Source of the DNA: an uncultured Pelagibacteraceae bacterium
GTDB taxonomy: Bacteria > Pseudomonadota > Alphaproteobacteria > Pelagibacterales > AG-422-B15
NCBI GenBank assembly: GCA_902577765.1
Contig: CACHAK010000002.1
Coordinates: 62,001 to 126,000 of the forward strand
Direction: 5' to 3'
Length of the DNA stretch: 64,000 bases
In this document: positions 10,547 through 21,888 of the stretch, in pieces
Numbering within the stretch: the first letter of the stretch is position 1
How the letters are laid out: each line of letters begins with the position of its first letter
Translations under genes and position numbers: made by a program
The notes under the pieces: generated by a model
Database searches by the model: none
Told to the model about the DNA's origin: nothing
The model's input: only the letters and a program-made list of their open reading frames with translations

Positions 10547-10931
10547 TTTTAAAGCTCTCTAACATATTGCCCATCATTTTGTGTATTATATTAACACCCT
10601 GAAGTGGTCTGATAAATACTTTAAATTCAGTAATAAGTCCAGCTTCATTCCATGTAATGAGGTCGATTCCATTTATATCAGTATCTTCAATAGTCAAAGT
10701 AAATTCAAGACTAGCGTTTGTTTCTCCAATTATTTCTTTATGATATTTAAAATTCGAAGCATTAAATACTTCTGATGCAGCCATTAAATATTTTAATGTA
10801 ATATCTTTTCCTCGCTGAGGCGTGTAAACAACTGGAGAATAAAAAATAACATGTTCATCCAGTATCTCTGTCAGAGCATTATAGTCACGAAGATTAACAA
10901 CATCATGCCATCTTGATATCGGGTTTTGCAT
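10536..10931 (-). CDS. NTF2-like / SnoaL-like small protein
   Basis: A 131-residue protein with the pattern of the NTF2-like alpha+beta fold: an N-terminal helix pair (ISRWHDVVNLRDYNALTEIL), a short strand with VIFYSP, a loop with TPQRGKDI, and a sheet ending in LITWNEAGLITEFKVFIRP. Proteins of this type bind or isomerise small hydrophobic molecules, or only help partner enzymes. No catalytic residue can be assigned with confidence. It is the first gene of the leftward hydroxylase trio and overlaps the hydroxylase start by 11 bases, so a shared lipid-related role is inferred from context. Confidence 0.75.
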   Translation of the reverse strand: MQNPISRWHDVVNLRDYNALTEILDEHVIFYSPVVYTPQRGKDITLKYLMAASEVFNASNFKYHKEIIGETNASLEFTLTIEDTDINGIDLITWNEAGLITEFKVFIRPLQGVNIIHKMMGNMLESFKNVS

Positions 10932-10952
10932 ATATACTAATATATAATTTAT

Positions 10953-11870
10953 TTATTTCTTAGCAAGCGGATGGGTTTTTGAGTATGCTTCATATAGTCG
11001 CTCAGTCTCAACTTTAGTATATCTTTGAGTTGTGGAAAGACTGCTATGTCCCAATAATTCCTGAATTGTTCTCAGGTCTCCACCTGAGTCCAGCAAATGT
11101 GTAGCAAAACTATGTCTCAACGCATGAGGGGTTGCAGTTTCAGGTAAAGACAAATTATGTCTAATTTTTTCCAATGTATATTGAATAATTCTCGGACTAA
11201 GACGGTTCATTCTTTTACCTAAAAAAAGTGGATCACCATTTTCAAAACCTTTTGGACACTCTTTTATATATTCTTTTATTTCGCGCTTAATAAATTCCAT
11301 TAAAGGCACGAGTCTTTCTTTGTTACCTTTTCCTCTAATAACCAGATATTCATTCTCATTAATATCATCATAATTTAAATTTAATGCCTCAGATATTCTC
11401 AATCCACATCCGTATAAAAGCATAAGGATTGACTTATTTCGTAATCCTACCCATTTCTCTTTTTCTATTTCTTGCGAATATTTAATAGCTTCAATTGCAA
11501 GATCAGCTGAAATTGGTCTGGGCAAAGACTTTTTTGTTTTAGGAGATTTTAAAGATTGTATCGTACTATTTTTTATTTTTTCATTCTTTACTAAGAAATT
11601 AAAAAAAGATTTTAATGATGATATCACTCGTGCAATTGATGTAGTTCCAATGCCTTGATTTCTTAAAAAAGATAAGAAACTTCTGAAGTCAGAAATTTGC
11701 ATACTATCAAGATCACTCATTGATAAGCTCCCCCCAAAATGATCCTTTGAAAAAATTAAAAATTTTTCAATATCATTTTTGTAGCTTATAAGCGTGTTGT
11801 CACTTAAGTTTCTAACTTTCTGTAAATTCTCAATCCAATCGTGAAAGCATTCTTTAACTTGATTATTCAC
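10953..11870 (-). CDS. xerC: Tyrosine recombinase XerC/XerD
   Basis: A site-specific recombinase of the chromosome-dimer resolution type. The 305 residues have a SAM-like core-binding domain (about 1-95) and a catalytic domain with the full active-site set: R158 in YGCGLRISEA, K181 in RGKGNKER, H249 and R252 in HALRHSFATHLL, H275 in LLGHSSLSTTQ, and the nucleophile Y284 in RYTKV. The start is GTG at 11870, three bases from the downstream end of the transaldolase gene. Nearby priA favours the XerC assignment over XerD, but sequence alone does not settle it. No integrase-type cargo or att site is visible, so this is the housekeeping enzyme. Confidence 0.88.
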   Translation of the reverse strand: MNNQVKECFHDWIENLQKVRNLSDNTLISYKNDIEKFLIFSKDHFGGSLSMSDLDSMQISDFRSFLSFLRNQGIGTTSIARVISSLKSFFNFLVKNEKIKNSTIQSLKSPKTKKSLPRPISADLAIEAIKYSQEIEKEKWVGLRNKSILMLLYGCGLRISEALNLNYDDINENEYLVIRGKGNKERLVPLMEFIKREIKEYIKECPKGFENGDPLFLGKRMNRLSPRIIQYTLEKIRHNLSLPETATPHALRHSFATHLLDSGGDLRTIQELLGHSSLSTTQRYTKVETERLYEAYSKTHPLAKK

Positions 11871-11873
11871 ACA

Positions 11874-12530
11874 CTAAAGAATTTTTTGATTTGTTTTTTT
11901 CCAATCATCGAGAAAAGCTTTTAAACCCTTGTCTGTTAAGGGATGCTTATAAAGCTTTGTAAGCGTTGCAGGCGGCAAGGTGACTACGTCAGCACCAATT
12001 ATTCCAGACTCAATAACATGATCAACAGTTCTAACTGATGCAACTAATATTTTTGTCTTAATATTTTTATAATTTGAATATATCGCTTTGATTTCTCTAA
12101 TTAGGTTCATTCCATTCTCACCTATATCATCTAATCGTCCAACAAATGGAGATATATATGTTGCTCCACACTTAGCAGCAATTAATGCCTGTGCAGCTGA
12201 AAAACATAGGGTTACATTAGTCTTGATCTTTTTGCTGCTTAGTATCTTACAAGCTTTAAGTCCTTCTTCTGTTAAAGGTAACTTAATAACAATATTTTTA
12301 GATATTTTTGATAGTATTTTTGCTTCTGCAATCATTCCCTTGAATTCAATGGCTGTAACTTCAGCACTGATCGGACCTTTTATCATTTTAGAAATTTCTT
12401 TAAGAATTTTTTTAAAATCTTTTCCTGATTTGGCCACTAATGATGGATTGGTTGTAATTCCATTAATCAAGCCAGTTTCTCTAAATTCTCTAATAACTTC
12501 TACATCTGCTGTATCTAAAAAAAATTCCAT
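11874..12530 (-). CDS. tal: Transaldolase of the small (FSA/TalC) type
   Basis: A 218-residue Schiff-base aldolase of the TalC / fructose-6-phosphate aldolase subfamily. Family landmarks are [13 protein letters not shown] at the start, [13 protein letters not shown] near 24-36, and [12 protein letters not shown] with K83 as the expected Schiff-base lysine. Known members run the transaldolase step of the pentose phosphate pathway or a fructose-6-phosphate aldolase reaction; the alphaproteobacterial ones are usually called transaldolase. It is divergent from priA across a 58-bp spacer and lies upstream of xerC on the same strand. Confidence 0.9.
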   Translation of the reverse strand: MEFFLDTADVEVIREFRETGLINGITTNPSLVAKSGKDFKKILKEISKMIKGPISAEVTAIEFKGMIAEAKILSKISKNIVIKLPLTEEGLKACKILSSKKIKTNVTLCFSAAQALIAAKCGATYISPFVGRLDDIGENGMNLIREIKAIYSNYKNIKTKILVASVRTVDHVIESGIIGADVVTLPPATLTKLYKHPLTDKGLKAFLDDWKKTNQKIL

Positions 12531-12588
12531 AACAAATAATATTTTGACTGATATATTTATATCATAGTTAGAGATTCAAACAAAATTT

Positions 12589-14583
12589 ATGAATAAAATT
12601 ATTTACTATATAGATGTCTTATTAGCTCACAATGTAAGTGAAGAATTTACCTATAAGCACGAAACGATTGAAAAACCTAGAGTTGGAATGATTGTTTTAG
12701 CTCCTTTGCGCTCAGGAGAAAAAATTGGAGTTATCACCAAAGTAAACAGTGTTTTAAATGATTCAAAAATAAAGTTGAAATTTATAAAAGAAATTTCACC
12801 CGAATATAGACTGAACTCAAAAATGATAAAGTTTTTAAATTGGGTTAGTAATTACAATTTAATTGATAGAGGGTTAGTTCTCAAAATGATATTATCGCAT
12901 AGTAAATTTTATTTTAAGAAGAAAAAAATAAAAGAACTCAATTCGAATATTAAAAAAAATGTTAAGGCAATAAAGCTAAGCTTGGAGCAAAAAAAGGCTT
13001 CTCAAGATATACTAAAAATTTTCCAACAACGAAATTTTAAGCCTGTCCTACTTGATGGTGTCCCTGGATCTGGAAAAACAGAAGTTTATTTTGATGTTAT
13101 AAAAAAATTTATTAGAGACGGCGAACAAGTTTTAATTATGTTCCCAGAAGTTTCATTGACAGGAGATTTTGTAAATAGAATTGAAGAAAGATTTGGCTTT
13201 TCACCAGTAGTTTGGCACTCAAAGATAAGTACTGCTTATAAAACAAAAGTATTAAAGAGCATTATTGATGGCTCTTCTCAAGTTATTATTGGTGCTCGTT
13301 CCTCTTTATTTCTACCATACAAAAACCTATCAATGATTGTCTTAGATGAAGAACATGACAGCTCTTATAAACAAGAAGAACAAGGTATATACCACGCACG
13401 GGATATGTCAGTCGTTAAGAGTTCAATAGAAGATATCCCAATTATTTTAACAAGCGCTACCCCATCACTCGAGACAATTTTTAATGTGATGAATAAAAAA
13501 TATAATAAAGTTTCGATTAAAAATAAGTATTTTAATCAAGAAGAAAATGAAATTTTCATAGTTAATATGAAAAAGGAAAAATTAAAAAAAGATCAATGGT
13601 TATCTGAAAGACTTATTAAAGAAATCAGTCAAACATTGAAAAAAAAACAGCAGACATTGCTTTATATTAACAAAAGAGGATATGCACCCGTAATTATTTG
13701 TAAGTCATGTGGGCATAAAATAACATGTAAAAACTGCTCAAGTTACTTAGTAGAACATTTAAAAAATAAAAAATTACTATGTCATCACTGTGGTCATAGT
13801 ATTTTAACAAAGGGCTTAGAATGTCCTTCATGTCAAAATAATGATAGCCACTTTATTGATTATGGAGCCGGCATTGAAAAAATATTTACTGAAATTTCAA
13901 AAACTTTTCCCTTGGCAAAGATATGCTTATTCTCTAGCGATCATATAAAATCACAAGATGAATTAGAAATTAAGGTAAAACAAATTAAAGATCATGAATA
14001 TGATATTATTATTGGAACTCAACTTATAACTAAAGGTTATCACTTTCCTAACCTTGCATGTGTTGGAATAATTGATGCGGATATGACATTGAAAGGTGGT
14101 GATCTGAGAGCTTCTGAAAAAACTTATCAGGCCTTATACCAAGTATCCGGAAGAGCAGGGCGGGCTCAAACAAAAGGAAGAGTAATTATTCAAACATATT
14201 ATCCTGAAAACGAAACTATTCAGTCTCTTGCAAAATTAGATCGAGATGCATTTTATGAAAATGAAATATATTATCGCAAGCTTAATAACCTTCCTCCCTC
14301 CGGAAAAATGGCAGCAATAATTGTTAGTGGAAATAATATTGCCAAGGTGAGGGAGCAATGCAGTATCATGTTTGGTTCTATTCCAAATATTTCAGAACTT
14401 GAAATATATGGTCCAGCGCCAGCCCCATTGTCCAAGTTAAAAGGACGCCACAGGCAGAGATTTTTGATACATGACAAAAAAGCCAGAAATATGCAAAAAA
14501 TAGTCAATGCTTGGCTAAAGAATTCCAAATCATTATCGAGCGTAAACATATCTGTGGATATCGACCCATTTAGCTTTGTATAA
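12589..14583 (+). CDS. priA: Primosomal protein N' (PriA helicase)
   Basis: The 3'-to-5' DNA helicase that restarts stalled replication forks. In its 664 residues the N-terminal DNA-binding region (about 1-110) is followed by a DEAD-type domain with Walker A GVPGSGKT at 157-164 and DEEH at 253-256. Then come four CxxC pairs (CKSC, CKNC, CHHC, CPSC), the two zinc clusters specific to PriA. Late motifs include GTQLITKGYHF and QVSGRAGR. It is somewhat shorter than the E. coli protein, mainly at the N-terminus. The atp operon follows in the same direction, a common alphaproteobacterial arrangement. Confidence 0.95.
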   Translation: MNKIIYYIDVLLAHNVSEEFTYKHETIEKPRVGMIVLAPLRSGEKIGVITKVNSVLNDSKIKLKFIKEISPEYRLNSKMIKFLNWVSNYNLIDRGLVLKMILSHSKFYFKKKKIKELNSNIKKNVKAIKLSLEQKKASQDILKIFQQRNFKPVLLDGVPGSGKTEVYFDVIKKFIRDGEQVLIMFPEVSLTGDFVNRIEERFGFSPVVWHSKISTAYKTKVLKSIIDGSSQVIIGARSSLFLPYKNLSMIVLDEEHDSSYKQEEQGIYHARDMSVVKSSIEDIPIILTSATPSLETIFNVMNKKYNKVSIKNKYFNQEENEIFIVNMKKEKLKKDQWLSERLIKEISQTLKKKQQTLLYINKRGYAPVIICKSCGHKITCKNCSSYLVEHLKNKKLLCHHCGHSILTKGLECPSCQNNDSHFIDYGAGIEKIFTEISKTFPLAKICLFSSDHIKSQDELEIKVKQIKDHEYDIIIGTQLITKGYHFPNLACVGIIDADMTLKGGDLRASEKTYQALYQVSGRAGRAQTKGRVIIQTYYPENETIQSLAKLDRDAFYENEIYYRKLNNLPPSGKMAAIIVSGNNIAKVREQCSIMFGSIPNISELEIYGPAPAPLSKLKGRHRQRFLIHDKKARNMQKIVNAWLKNSKSLSSVNISVDIDPFSFV

Positions 14584-14667
14584 AATTTGAATTGCGACAT
14601 TCCAATACTTGAAAAATATGAGAGTTAATGGTACGGAAAGAGTTAATTTTTAAGGAATTTCCACATA

Positions 14668-15228
14668 ATGGCTAACGCAAGTACAAGACAAATCGCATCA
14701 GTTGATAGATATGCTAATGCATTATTTCAGCTGGCAAAAGAGGCCAAAGTACTCGAGACTGTTTCTAGTGAACTTTTTAATTTAAAAAAAATACTGAATG
14801 AAGATGATACTTTACTATCCATGGTTAAGAATCCTTCAATCAGCAAATCTAATAAATTTAATTTTTTTAATTCACTTTCTGAGAAAATTGAAATGTCTAA
14901 GCTGGCAAAAAATTTTATTGGAGTAATAATTAATAAAAATCGAATAAACTACTTAATGGATATAATTAATTCATTTGAGAAATTAATGTCTGGACTTAAG
15001 GGTGAGATGTCAGCAACAATTACTTCGGCCAAAGTTCTGAAAGAAGCAGAGTTAAAACATATTAAGGATAAACTCAAAGATAAGTTTAGTTCACAATTTA
15101 ATATTAACACTATAGTTGATGAGACTTTAATAGGGGGTCTTAAAATACAAGTTGGTAGTCAAATGATTGATAGCAGTATTAAAAATCAACTCCAATTATT
15201 AAAAGAAAAAATGAAAGAGGTCACTTAA
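14668..15228 (+). CDS. atpH: ATP synthase F1 delta subunit
   Basis: The F1 subunit that joins the catalytic head to the peripheral stalk (OSCP equivalent). The 186 residues match the family layout: an N-terminal helical domain with [16 protein letters not shown] and a C-terminal part with [21 protein letters not shown], the standard delta signature. It is the first gene of the F1 operon, preceded by an AAGGA ribosome-binding site about 11 bases from the ATG. Its stop overlaps the atpA ATG by one base. No F0 genes accompany it, as expected where F0 and F1 operons are separate. Confidence 0.94.
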   Translation: MANASTRQIASVDRYANALFQLAKEAKVLETVSSELFNLKKILNEDDTLLSMVKNPSISKSNKFNFFNSLSEKIEMSKLAKNFIGVIINKNRINYLMDIINSFEKLMSGLKGEMSATITSAKVLKEAELKHIKDKLKDKFSSQFNINTIVDETLIGGLKIQVGSQMIDSSIKNQLQLLKEKMKEVT

Positions 15229-16754
15229 TGGACATACAACCATCAGAAATATCAAAAATACTCAAAGAGGAAATTAAAAATTTTGGATCTGACTCTGAGA
15301 TTACAGAAGTTGGTCAAGTTCTTTCAATTGGAGATGGTATCGCGAGAATTTATGGACTTGATAATGTTCAGGCCGGCGAAATGGTAATGTTTGATGATGG
15401 TACAAGAGGAATGGCCCTTAACCTGGAGGATGATAATGTAGGTGTTGTGCTATTTGGAAGTGATGCAAATATTAAAGAAGGTGATACAGTTAAAAGGACA
15501 AATTCTATTGTTGATGTTCCAGTAGGTAAAGATTTGCTTGGAAGAGTTGTAGACGCTCTTGGAAATCCAATAGATGGAAAAGGAAACATTGAGTCACAGA
15601 ATAGAAGTCGTATTGAAGTTAAAGCGCCAGGTATAATACCAAGAAAATCAGTATCCGAACCAATGCAAACAGGTCTTAAAGCGATCGACAGCTTGATTCC
15701 AATTGGCAGAGGGCAACGTGAATTAATTATTGGTGACAGACAAACTGGAAAAACAGCAATTGCTATTGATACTATCATAAATCAAAAATCTATTAATGAA
15801 TCTGGCGATGAAGCTAAGAAACTTTATTGTATTTATGTCGGTATAGGTCAAAAAAGATCTTCGATTGCTCAAACAGTGAAAGCCTTAGAAGATGCTGGTG
15901 CTATGGAATATACAACAGTTGTTGCAGCAACAGCAAGTGACGCTGCTCCACTACAATTTCTTGCTCCTTATACTGGTTGTTCAATGGGTGAATATTTCCG
16001 TGATAATGGAATGCATGCTTTAATAATTTATGACGATTTATCAAAACAGGCAGTAGCTTATAGACAAATGTCATTACTTCTTAGAAGACCTCCAGGACGT
16101 GAAGCGTTTCCAGGAGACGTATTTTATCTTCACAGTAGATTGCTTGAGAGAGCAGCCAAGATGAATGATGAAAATGGAGGTGGTTCATTAACAGCGTTGC
16201 CTGTAATTGAAACTCAAGCAAATGATGTTAGTGCATTTATTCCGACAAACGTGATTTCGATCACTGATGGCCAAATTTTTCTAGAAACTGAATTGTTTAA
16301 CCAAGGTATCAGACCAGCAGTTAATGTAGGTTTAAGTGTGTCCCGAGTTGGTTCTGCAGCGCAAACTAAGGCTATGAAAAAGGTAGCAGGCTCGATAAAA
16401 CTTGAACTGGCCCAGTACCGTGAAATGGCAGCATTTGCCCAATTTGGTTCAGATCTAGATGCCTCAACTCAAAAGCTATTAAATAGAGGTTCAAAACTTA
16501 CAGAACTATTAAAACAAAACCAGTATTCACCGATGACAATTGCAGAGCAAGTTGTCTCAATTTTTACCGGTGTGAATGGCTATTTAGATGATCTGGAGTT
16601 GAATCAGATAAGGGATTTTGAAAAAGATCTATTTGAACTTATAAAATCATCTCATTCAGGTATTATTGAGTCTATCAATTCATCTGGAGACTTAAATGAT
16701 GACATTTCCAGTAAATTAACATCAATAATAGAAGAGTTTAAAAAAAATAGGTAA
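15228..16754 (+). CDS. atpA: ATP synthase F1 alpha subunit
   Basis: The non-catalytic nucleotide-binding subunit of F1. At 508 residues it is of typical length. It starts with the N-terminal helix used to bind delta ([16 protein letters not shown]), followed by the beta-barrel. Walker A is GDRQTGKT at 169-176, [16 protein letters not shown] is the B region, and the arginine-finger region is in the later [10 protein letters not shown] block. The atpG ATG follows its stop codon with no spacer. It assembles with three copies of AtpD around AtpG. Confidence 0.97.
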   Translation: MDIQPSEISKILKEEIKNFGSDSEITEVGQVLSIGDGIARIYGLDNVQAGEMVMFDDGTRGMALNLEDDNVGVVLFGSDANIKEGDTVKRTNSIVDVPVGKDLLGRVVDALGNPIDGKGNIESQNRSRIEVKAPGIIPRKSVSEPMQTGLKAIDSLIPIGRGQRELIIGDRQTGKTAIAIDTIINQKSINESGDEAKKLYCIYVGIGQKRSSIAQTVKALEDAGAMEYTTVVAATASDAAPLQFLAPYTGCSMGEYFRDNGMHALIIYDDLSKQAVAYRQMSLLLRRPPGREAFPGDVFYLHSRLLERAAKMNDENGGGSLTALPVIETQANDVSAFIPTNVISITDGQIFLETELFNQGIRPAVNVGLSVSRVGSAAQTKAMKKVAGSIKLELAQYREMAAFAQFGSDLDASTQKLLNRGSKLTELLKQNQYSPMTIAEQVVSIFTGVNGYLDDLELNQIRDFEKDLFELIKSSHSGIIESINSSGDLNDDISSKLTSIIEEFKKNR

Positions 16755-17639
16755 ATGCCAAGTTTAGACGATTTAAAAAAACGAATTGGTAGCGTCAAGT
16801 CTACTCAAAAAATAACGAAAGCTATGAAAATGGTTGCAGCTGCAAAACTTCGGCGCGCCCAAGAGTCTGCTGAGTCAAGTCGTCCTTATTCTGAGACCAT
16901 GGAAGACCTTATATCATCTATATCATCTGGGTACTCTCCAACTTCAAGTGAGAGAAATTTATTAACTGGAGATAATAAAGATTCAATTCATATGCTGATC
17001 CTCTTTACATCTGAGAGAGGACTATGTGGTGGATTTAATTCAATTGTGACTAAATCACTTCGAGATAAAATAGTAAGTCTTGAGGAATCAGGTAAACAAG
17101 TAAAGATTATTTGTGTTGGTAAAAAGGGTTATGACATTATTAAAAGACAGTATGAAGATAAAATTGTCGAAGTTGTCGATATGAGATCTGTAAAGTCTGC
17201 TTCTTATCAGGATGCAAAAAATATAGCTGATAAAATAATTAAAATGTATTTTGACGAAGAATTTGATAAATGTTCTATCTTTTATAATAAGTTTAAATCA
17301 GTAATATCACAAATTCCAACTGAACAACAAATTGTTCCAATTGATATTCCTGAAAACGTGTCAGATACAACAAAAAATGATAATACTTTTTTTGAATTTG
17401 AGCCTGGTGAGAGTGAAATACTCGATGAGCTACTCCCTCTGAACTTTACAATACAAATATTTAAAGCTTTACTTGAAAGCGCGGCCAGCGAACAAGGCGC
17501 TAGAATGAGCGCTATGGATAATGCATCAAGAAATGCATCTGACATGATTGATAATTTAACACTATTTTATAACCGTTCCAGACAAGCTGTTATCACTAAA
17601 GAGCTTATTGAGATAATTTCTGGAGCAGAAGCAGTTTAA
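16755..17639 (+). CDS. atpG: ATP synthase F1 gamma subunit
   Basis: The central rotating shaft of F1. The 294 residues begin with MPSLDDLKKRIGSVKSTQKI and KAMKMVAAAKLRRAQ, the long N-terminal helix. SERGLCGGFNS follows near 90, and the protein ends with a C-terminal helix containing ASEQGARMSAMDNASRNA. These are the strongest conserved blocks of the family. Length is normal. It is separated from atpD by 13 bases carrying an AAGGAG ribosome-binding site. Confidence 0.96.
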   Translation: MPSLDDLKKRIGSVKSTQKITKAMKMVAAAKLRRAQESAESSRPYSETMEDLISSISSGYSPTSSERNLLTGDNKDSIHMLILFTSERGLCGGFNSIVTKSLRDKIVSLEESGKQVKIICVGKKGYDIIKRQYEDKIVEVVDMRSVKSASYQDAKNIADKIIKMYFDEEFDKCSIFYNKFKSVISQIPTEQQIVPIDIPENVSDTTKNDNTFFEFEPGESEILDELLPLNFTIQIFKALLESAASEQGARMSAMDNASRNASDMIDNLTLFYNRSRQAVITKELIEIISGAEAV

Positions 17640-17643
17640 TTAA

Positions 17644-19080
<1,437 letters not shown>

Positions 19081-19085
19081 CTTGA

Positions 19086-19472
19086 ATGTCTGATCAATTT
19101 AACTTTAAATTAGTAACGCCAGAAAAAATATACCTTGAGGGTGATGCTCAAATGGTTGTCTTGCCTGGTGCGGAAGGTGATCTTGGAGTACTTCCAAATC
19201 ACTCAAATATTATTACCTCTCTTAGGCCAGGAATCATAAAAGTAACTAATTCAGATCAAACACAATCATTGTTTGTTGAAGAGGGCTTTATTAAATTCTC
19301 TAACAATGAGCTACTTGTTATAGCTGTAGGTTTAGATGAAGAAGCTGCTCTGAATAATGATTTTATTAATGATAAAATTGAGAATTATTCTTCAGCTCTT
19401 GATGCCGCTGATGAAGCCAATAAAATAAAAATTCAGAAAAAAATTGATAGTTTAAAACTTCTTTTAAATTAA
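19086..19472 (+). CDS. atpC: ATP synthase F1 epsilon subunit
   Basis: The small rotor subunit that joins gamma to the c-ring and can inhibit hydrolysis. The 128 residues carry the family start FKLVTPEKIYLEGDAQMVVLPGAEGDLGVLPNHSN, cited here in part, with the beta-sandwich domain over about 1-85 and a helical C-terminus. It is the last gene of the operon. Its TAA stop shares the tetranucleotide TTAA at 19469-19472 with the stop of the opposing rppH gene, so there is no intergenic terminator. Confidence 0.95.
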   Translation: MSDQFNFKLVTPEKIYLEGDAQMVVLPGAEGDLGVLPNHSNIITSLRPGIIKVTNSDQTQSLFVEEGFIKFSNNELLVIAVGLDEEAALNNDFINDKIENYSSALDAADEANKIKIQKKIDSLKLLLN

Positions 19473-19939
19473 CCATCAATATTATTAATCTCTTTAAATA
19501 TGCTTGTATAAAGTCTTCTTTTAAAGGGAACTATTTTTTTAAGTATATTATCTTGTGTAGACCATTCCCATTTCTTAAATTCCGGTTTTTTTGTTTTAAT
19601 ATTTATATCTTCATCTTTTCCAGTAAAACTTATTATAAACCATTTTTGTTTTTGACCAATAAATCTACCTTTCCAAAGTTTTTTTCTTAAATAAGAGGGA
19701 AGTCTATAAAAATACCAAGTTTTACATTCATATATAATTTTATAATTTTTTTTAATTCCAGTTTCTTCTTTCATTTCTCGTATAACAGCTTTTGCAGGGC
19801 TTTCTCCTTTATCAATTCCACCTTGTGGCATCTGCCAAGCTGATTTATCTTTATCAAATCTCTGTCCAATAAAAATTTGCTTCTTAGAGTTGAGAATGAT
19901 CATTCCAACTCCTCTTCTATATCTTGGTTTTTGATCCAT
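19469..19939 (-). CDS. rppH: RNA pyrophosphohydrolase (Nudix)
   Basis: Removes pyrophosphate from the 5' end of transcripts and so starts their decay, or hydrolyses dinucleoside polyphosphates. The 156 residues start with RYRRGVGMIILNSKKQIFIGQR and contain a complete Nudix box from G40 to I62 with E46 and REMKEETGI. AWQMPQGGIDKGE and KWFIISFTG are hallmarks of the RppH/NudH branch. It is the last gene of the leftward run that starts at rplU and lies downstream of ctpA, which is its frequent neighbour in Alphaproteobacteria. Confidence 0.93.
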   Translation of the reverse strand: MDQKPRYRRGVGMIILNSKKQIFIGQRFDKDKSAWQMPQGGIDKGESPAKAVIREMKEETGIKKNYKIIYECKTWYFYRLPSYLRKKLWKGRFIGQKQKWFIISFTGKDEDINIKTKKPEFKKWEWSTQDNILKKIVPFKRRLYTSIFKEINNIDG

Positions 19940-19967
19940 TCTGTTCTGTTGCTGAAAATATTAATTT

Positions 19968-21116
19968 TTATTCAACCATCTTTTCTCTATCAAAAAGATC
20001 TAGAGCATAATTTAATTGATTATCGGTTTCTTCGTCCTCATCATAAATATATTCAACTTCAATATCTGGAGTTATTCCAACTCTATGAATAGAGTCACCA
20101 GAGGGTGTATAATAAAGCGCTGTTGTCATTCTGATGGCACTAGAGTCTTTTAATGGAAAGATCGTTTGAACTGACCCCTTTCCATATGATTGTTCTCCAA
20201 GAATAATTGCGCGTTTATGATCTTGAAGTGCACCCGCAACAATTTCGGATGCTGATGCGGATCCCTGATTTATAAGAACAATAATTGGCTTATCGTTAGC
20301 AATATCCCCACCTGACGCTGTAAATCTTGATATATCATTTTTATCTCTTCCCTTTATTGATACGATTTCTCCAGATTTTAGGAAGTTATTTGTAACTTTT
20401 GCTGACTGATCTAACAAACCACCAGGATTATTCCTTAAATCAATTATGTAGCCTTCAACATTATTTTTTCCGATACTGTTTGATAATTCTTTTACAGCAT
20501 TTCTAATGCCTTTATCGGCTTGTTCGCTAAATGATATCAATCTTATATATCCAATATTACCTTCAGCTCTAAATTTAACTGCTTGTACAGTTATAACTGC
20601 CCTTTTTAATGTCACATCTATGGGGTCTTCTTCTCCGATTCTCACCACTTTTATTGTTAACGATTTACCTACAGGCCCTCGTAAAAGTTCAACAGCTTCA
20701 CTTAGCGTTAATCCAAGCACGTCAATTTCATCAATGTGTGTAATATAATCACCAGGGCGCATTCCTGCTCTCGCAGCCGGAGTGTCATCAATTGGGGAAA
20801 TTACTTTTACATAGCCGTTTTCCATTGTTACCTCAATTCCAAGCCCCCCAAATTCGCCTTTAGTTTCTTCTTGCATATCAGTATAAATTTCTGAATCCAT
20901 ATAGCTTGAAAATGGATCCAATGATTGAAGCATGCCGTTAATTGCGTATTCAATTACCTTTTCGTCATCTATATCCTCAACATAATTACTTTTTATAATG
21001 TCAAAAACATCCCCAAAGACATCCAATTTTTTATAAAGATCTTGGTTATTTGCAGAGATATAATTAAAGCTAAAAAGTGATATAACAAACGATAGCGTAA
21101 TAAACAAAATTTTCAT
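19968..21116 (-). CDS. ctpA: Carboxyl-terminal processing protease (S41)
   Basis: A periplasmic serine protease that trims or degrades proteins from their C-termini. The 382 residues start with a signal sequence (hydrophobic 3-20, probable cut after SA-N near 22). A PDZ domain follows around 85-165 (GGLGIEVTMENGYVKV, ARAGMRPGDYI), then the S41 domain with DLRNNPGGLLDQ. The catalytic serine is S288 in GSASASE and the lysine K313 in YGKGSVQ. Length is a little below the 430-450 common in other Alphaproteobacteria because the C-terminal tail is short. Confidence 0.94.
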   Translation of the reverse strand: MKILFITLSFVISLFSFNYISANNQDLYKKLDVFGDVFDIIKSNYVEDIDDEKVIEYAINGMLQSLDPFSSYMDSEIYTDMQEETKGEFGGLGIEVTMENGYVKVISPIDDTPAARAGMRPGDYITHIDEIDVLGLTLSEAVELLRGPVGKSLTIKVVRIGEEDPIDVTLKRAVITVQAVKFRAEGNIGYIRLISFSEQADKGIRNAVKELSNSIGKNNVEGYIIDLRNNPGGLLDQSAKVTNNFLKSGEIVSIKGRDKNDISRFTASGGDIANDKPIIVLINQGSASASEIVAGALQDHKRAIILGEQSYGKGSVQTIFPLKDSSAIRMTTALYYTPSGDSIHRVGITPDIEVEYIYDEDEETDNQLNYALDLFDREKMVE

Positions 21117-21118
21117 TT

Positions 21119-21553
21119 TTAAACTCTATGATATGGATGATTAGATACAATAGTAGCAGATCTATATATTTGTTCTAATAAAATTATTAGTGCAAATGAA
21201 TGCGTTAATGTCATTTTACTCAAGGAAATAACCTTATTACTTTTTTCTAGTATACCTTTCTGAATACCATCAGTACTGCCAACAATAAATCTCAAGTATT
21301 TAAAATTATTATTAAATAAGAATACTTTTAAGTCTTCAGTTGAAAAATGCTCACCTTTCTCGTCAAGGCTTACAAAATACTCATTGGTCTTCTTTTTAAC
21401 AATTCTATTTTCAATTCCTTTATTATTAATTTTTACTGTTTTTATATCAGTTATAATATTTCTAAACTGTGAAATACGTTTTATATAAATATCATGAAGT
21501 TGTTCTTCATGATCAAATTTAAATTTATCAAAATGTAGAATTTCAATTTTCAT
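21119..21553 (-). CDS. rlmH: 23S rRNA (pseudouridine1915-N3)-methyltransferase
   Basis: Methylates pseudouridine 1915 in helix 69 of 23S rRNA on assembled ribosomes. The 144-residue SPOUT protein shows the SAM-binding region VGSTDGIQKGI and the C-terminal knot with LTHSFALIILLEQIYRSATI and HPYHRV at the very end, which is diagnostic. Its place between ctpA and rsfS is the standard order nadD-rsfS-rlmH. It is A+T-rich like its neighbours, and its sequence is fairly divergent in the first half. Confidence 0.93.
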   Translation of the reverse strand: MKIEILHFDKFKFDHEEQLHDIYIKRISQFRNIITDIKTVKINNKGIENRIVKKKTNEYFVSLDEKGEHFSTEDLKVFLFNNNFKYLRFIVGSTDGIQKGILEKSNKVISLSKMTLTHSFALIILLEQIYRSATIVSNHPYHRV

Positions 21554-21564
21554 TTAGGGATCAA

Positions 21565-21888
21565 TTATTCAATTTCTGCAGACCACATATTTTCTAAGTT
21601 ATAAAATTTTCTAATTTCATCTTTGAATAAATGTATAATAACGTCACCACTATCAATTACTATCCATCCGCTGTCTTGATTTCCTTCAATTGATGGCAGT
21701 GTAATATTTAGACTTTTAAGCATTTTATGAACTGATTGGGAAATCGCGTTTATATGTCTATTTGATGTTCCGGTTGCAAATACTAGATGGTCAGCTAGTG
21801 AGGTTTTTTTAGATATATCAATTGAGACTATATCCAGAGCCTTATTATCCTCTAAATCACTTAATATTTTTTTTAGTATTTGCGTCAT
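21565..21888 (-). CDS. rsfS: Ribosome silencing factor
   Basis: Binds ribosomal protein L14 and blocks subunit joining when nutrients are scarce. The 107 residues are a compact RsfS domain: ALDIVSIDISKKTSLADHLVFATGTSNRH, quoted in part, then GNQDSGWIVIDSGDVIIHLF and the end RKFYNLENMW. These are core motifs of the family. The start codon overlaps the nadD stop (ATGA), indicating translational coupling. Confidence 0.94.
   Translation of the reverse strand: MTQILKKILSDLEDNKALDIVSIDISKKTSLADHLVFATGTSNRHINAISQSVHKMLKSLNITLPSIEGNQDSGWIVIDSGDVIIHLFKDEIRKFYNLENMWSAEIE

Noticed and set aside
10953-11870. Tyrosine recombinase as a sign of an integrated element next to the hydroxylase trio
   Set aside because: Its length, motifs and place near transaldolase and priA fit the chromosomal XerC. 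There are no direct repeats, tRNA target or phage genes nearby.
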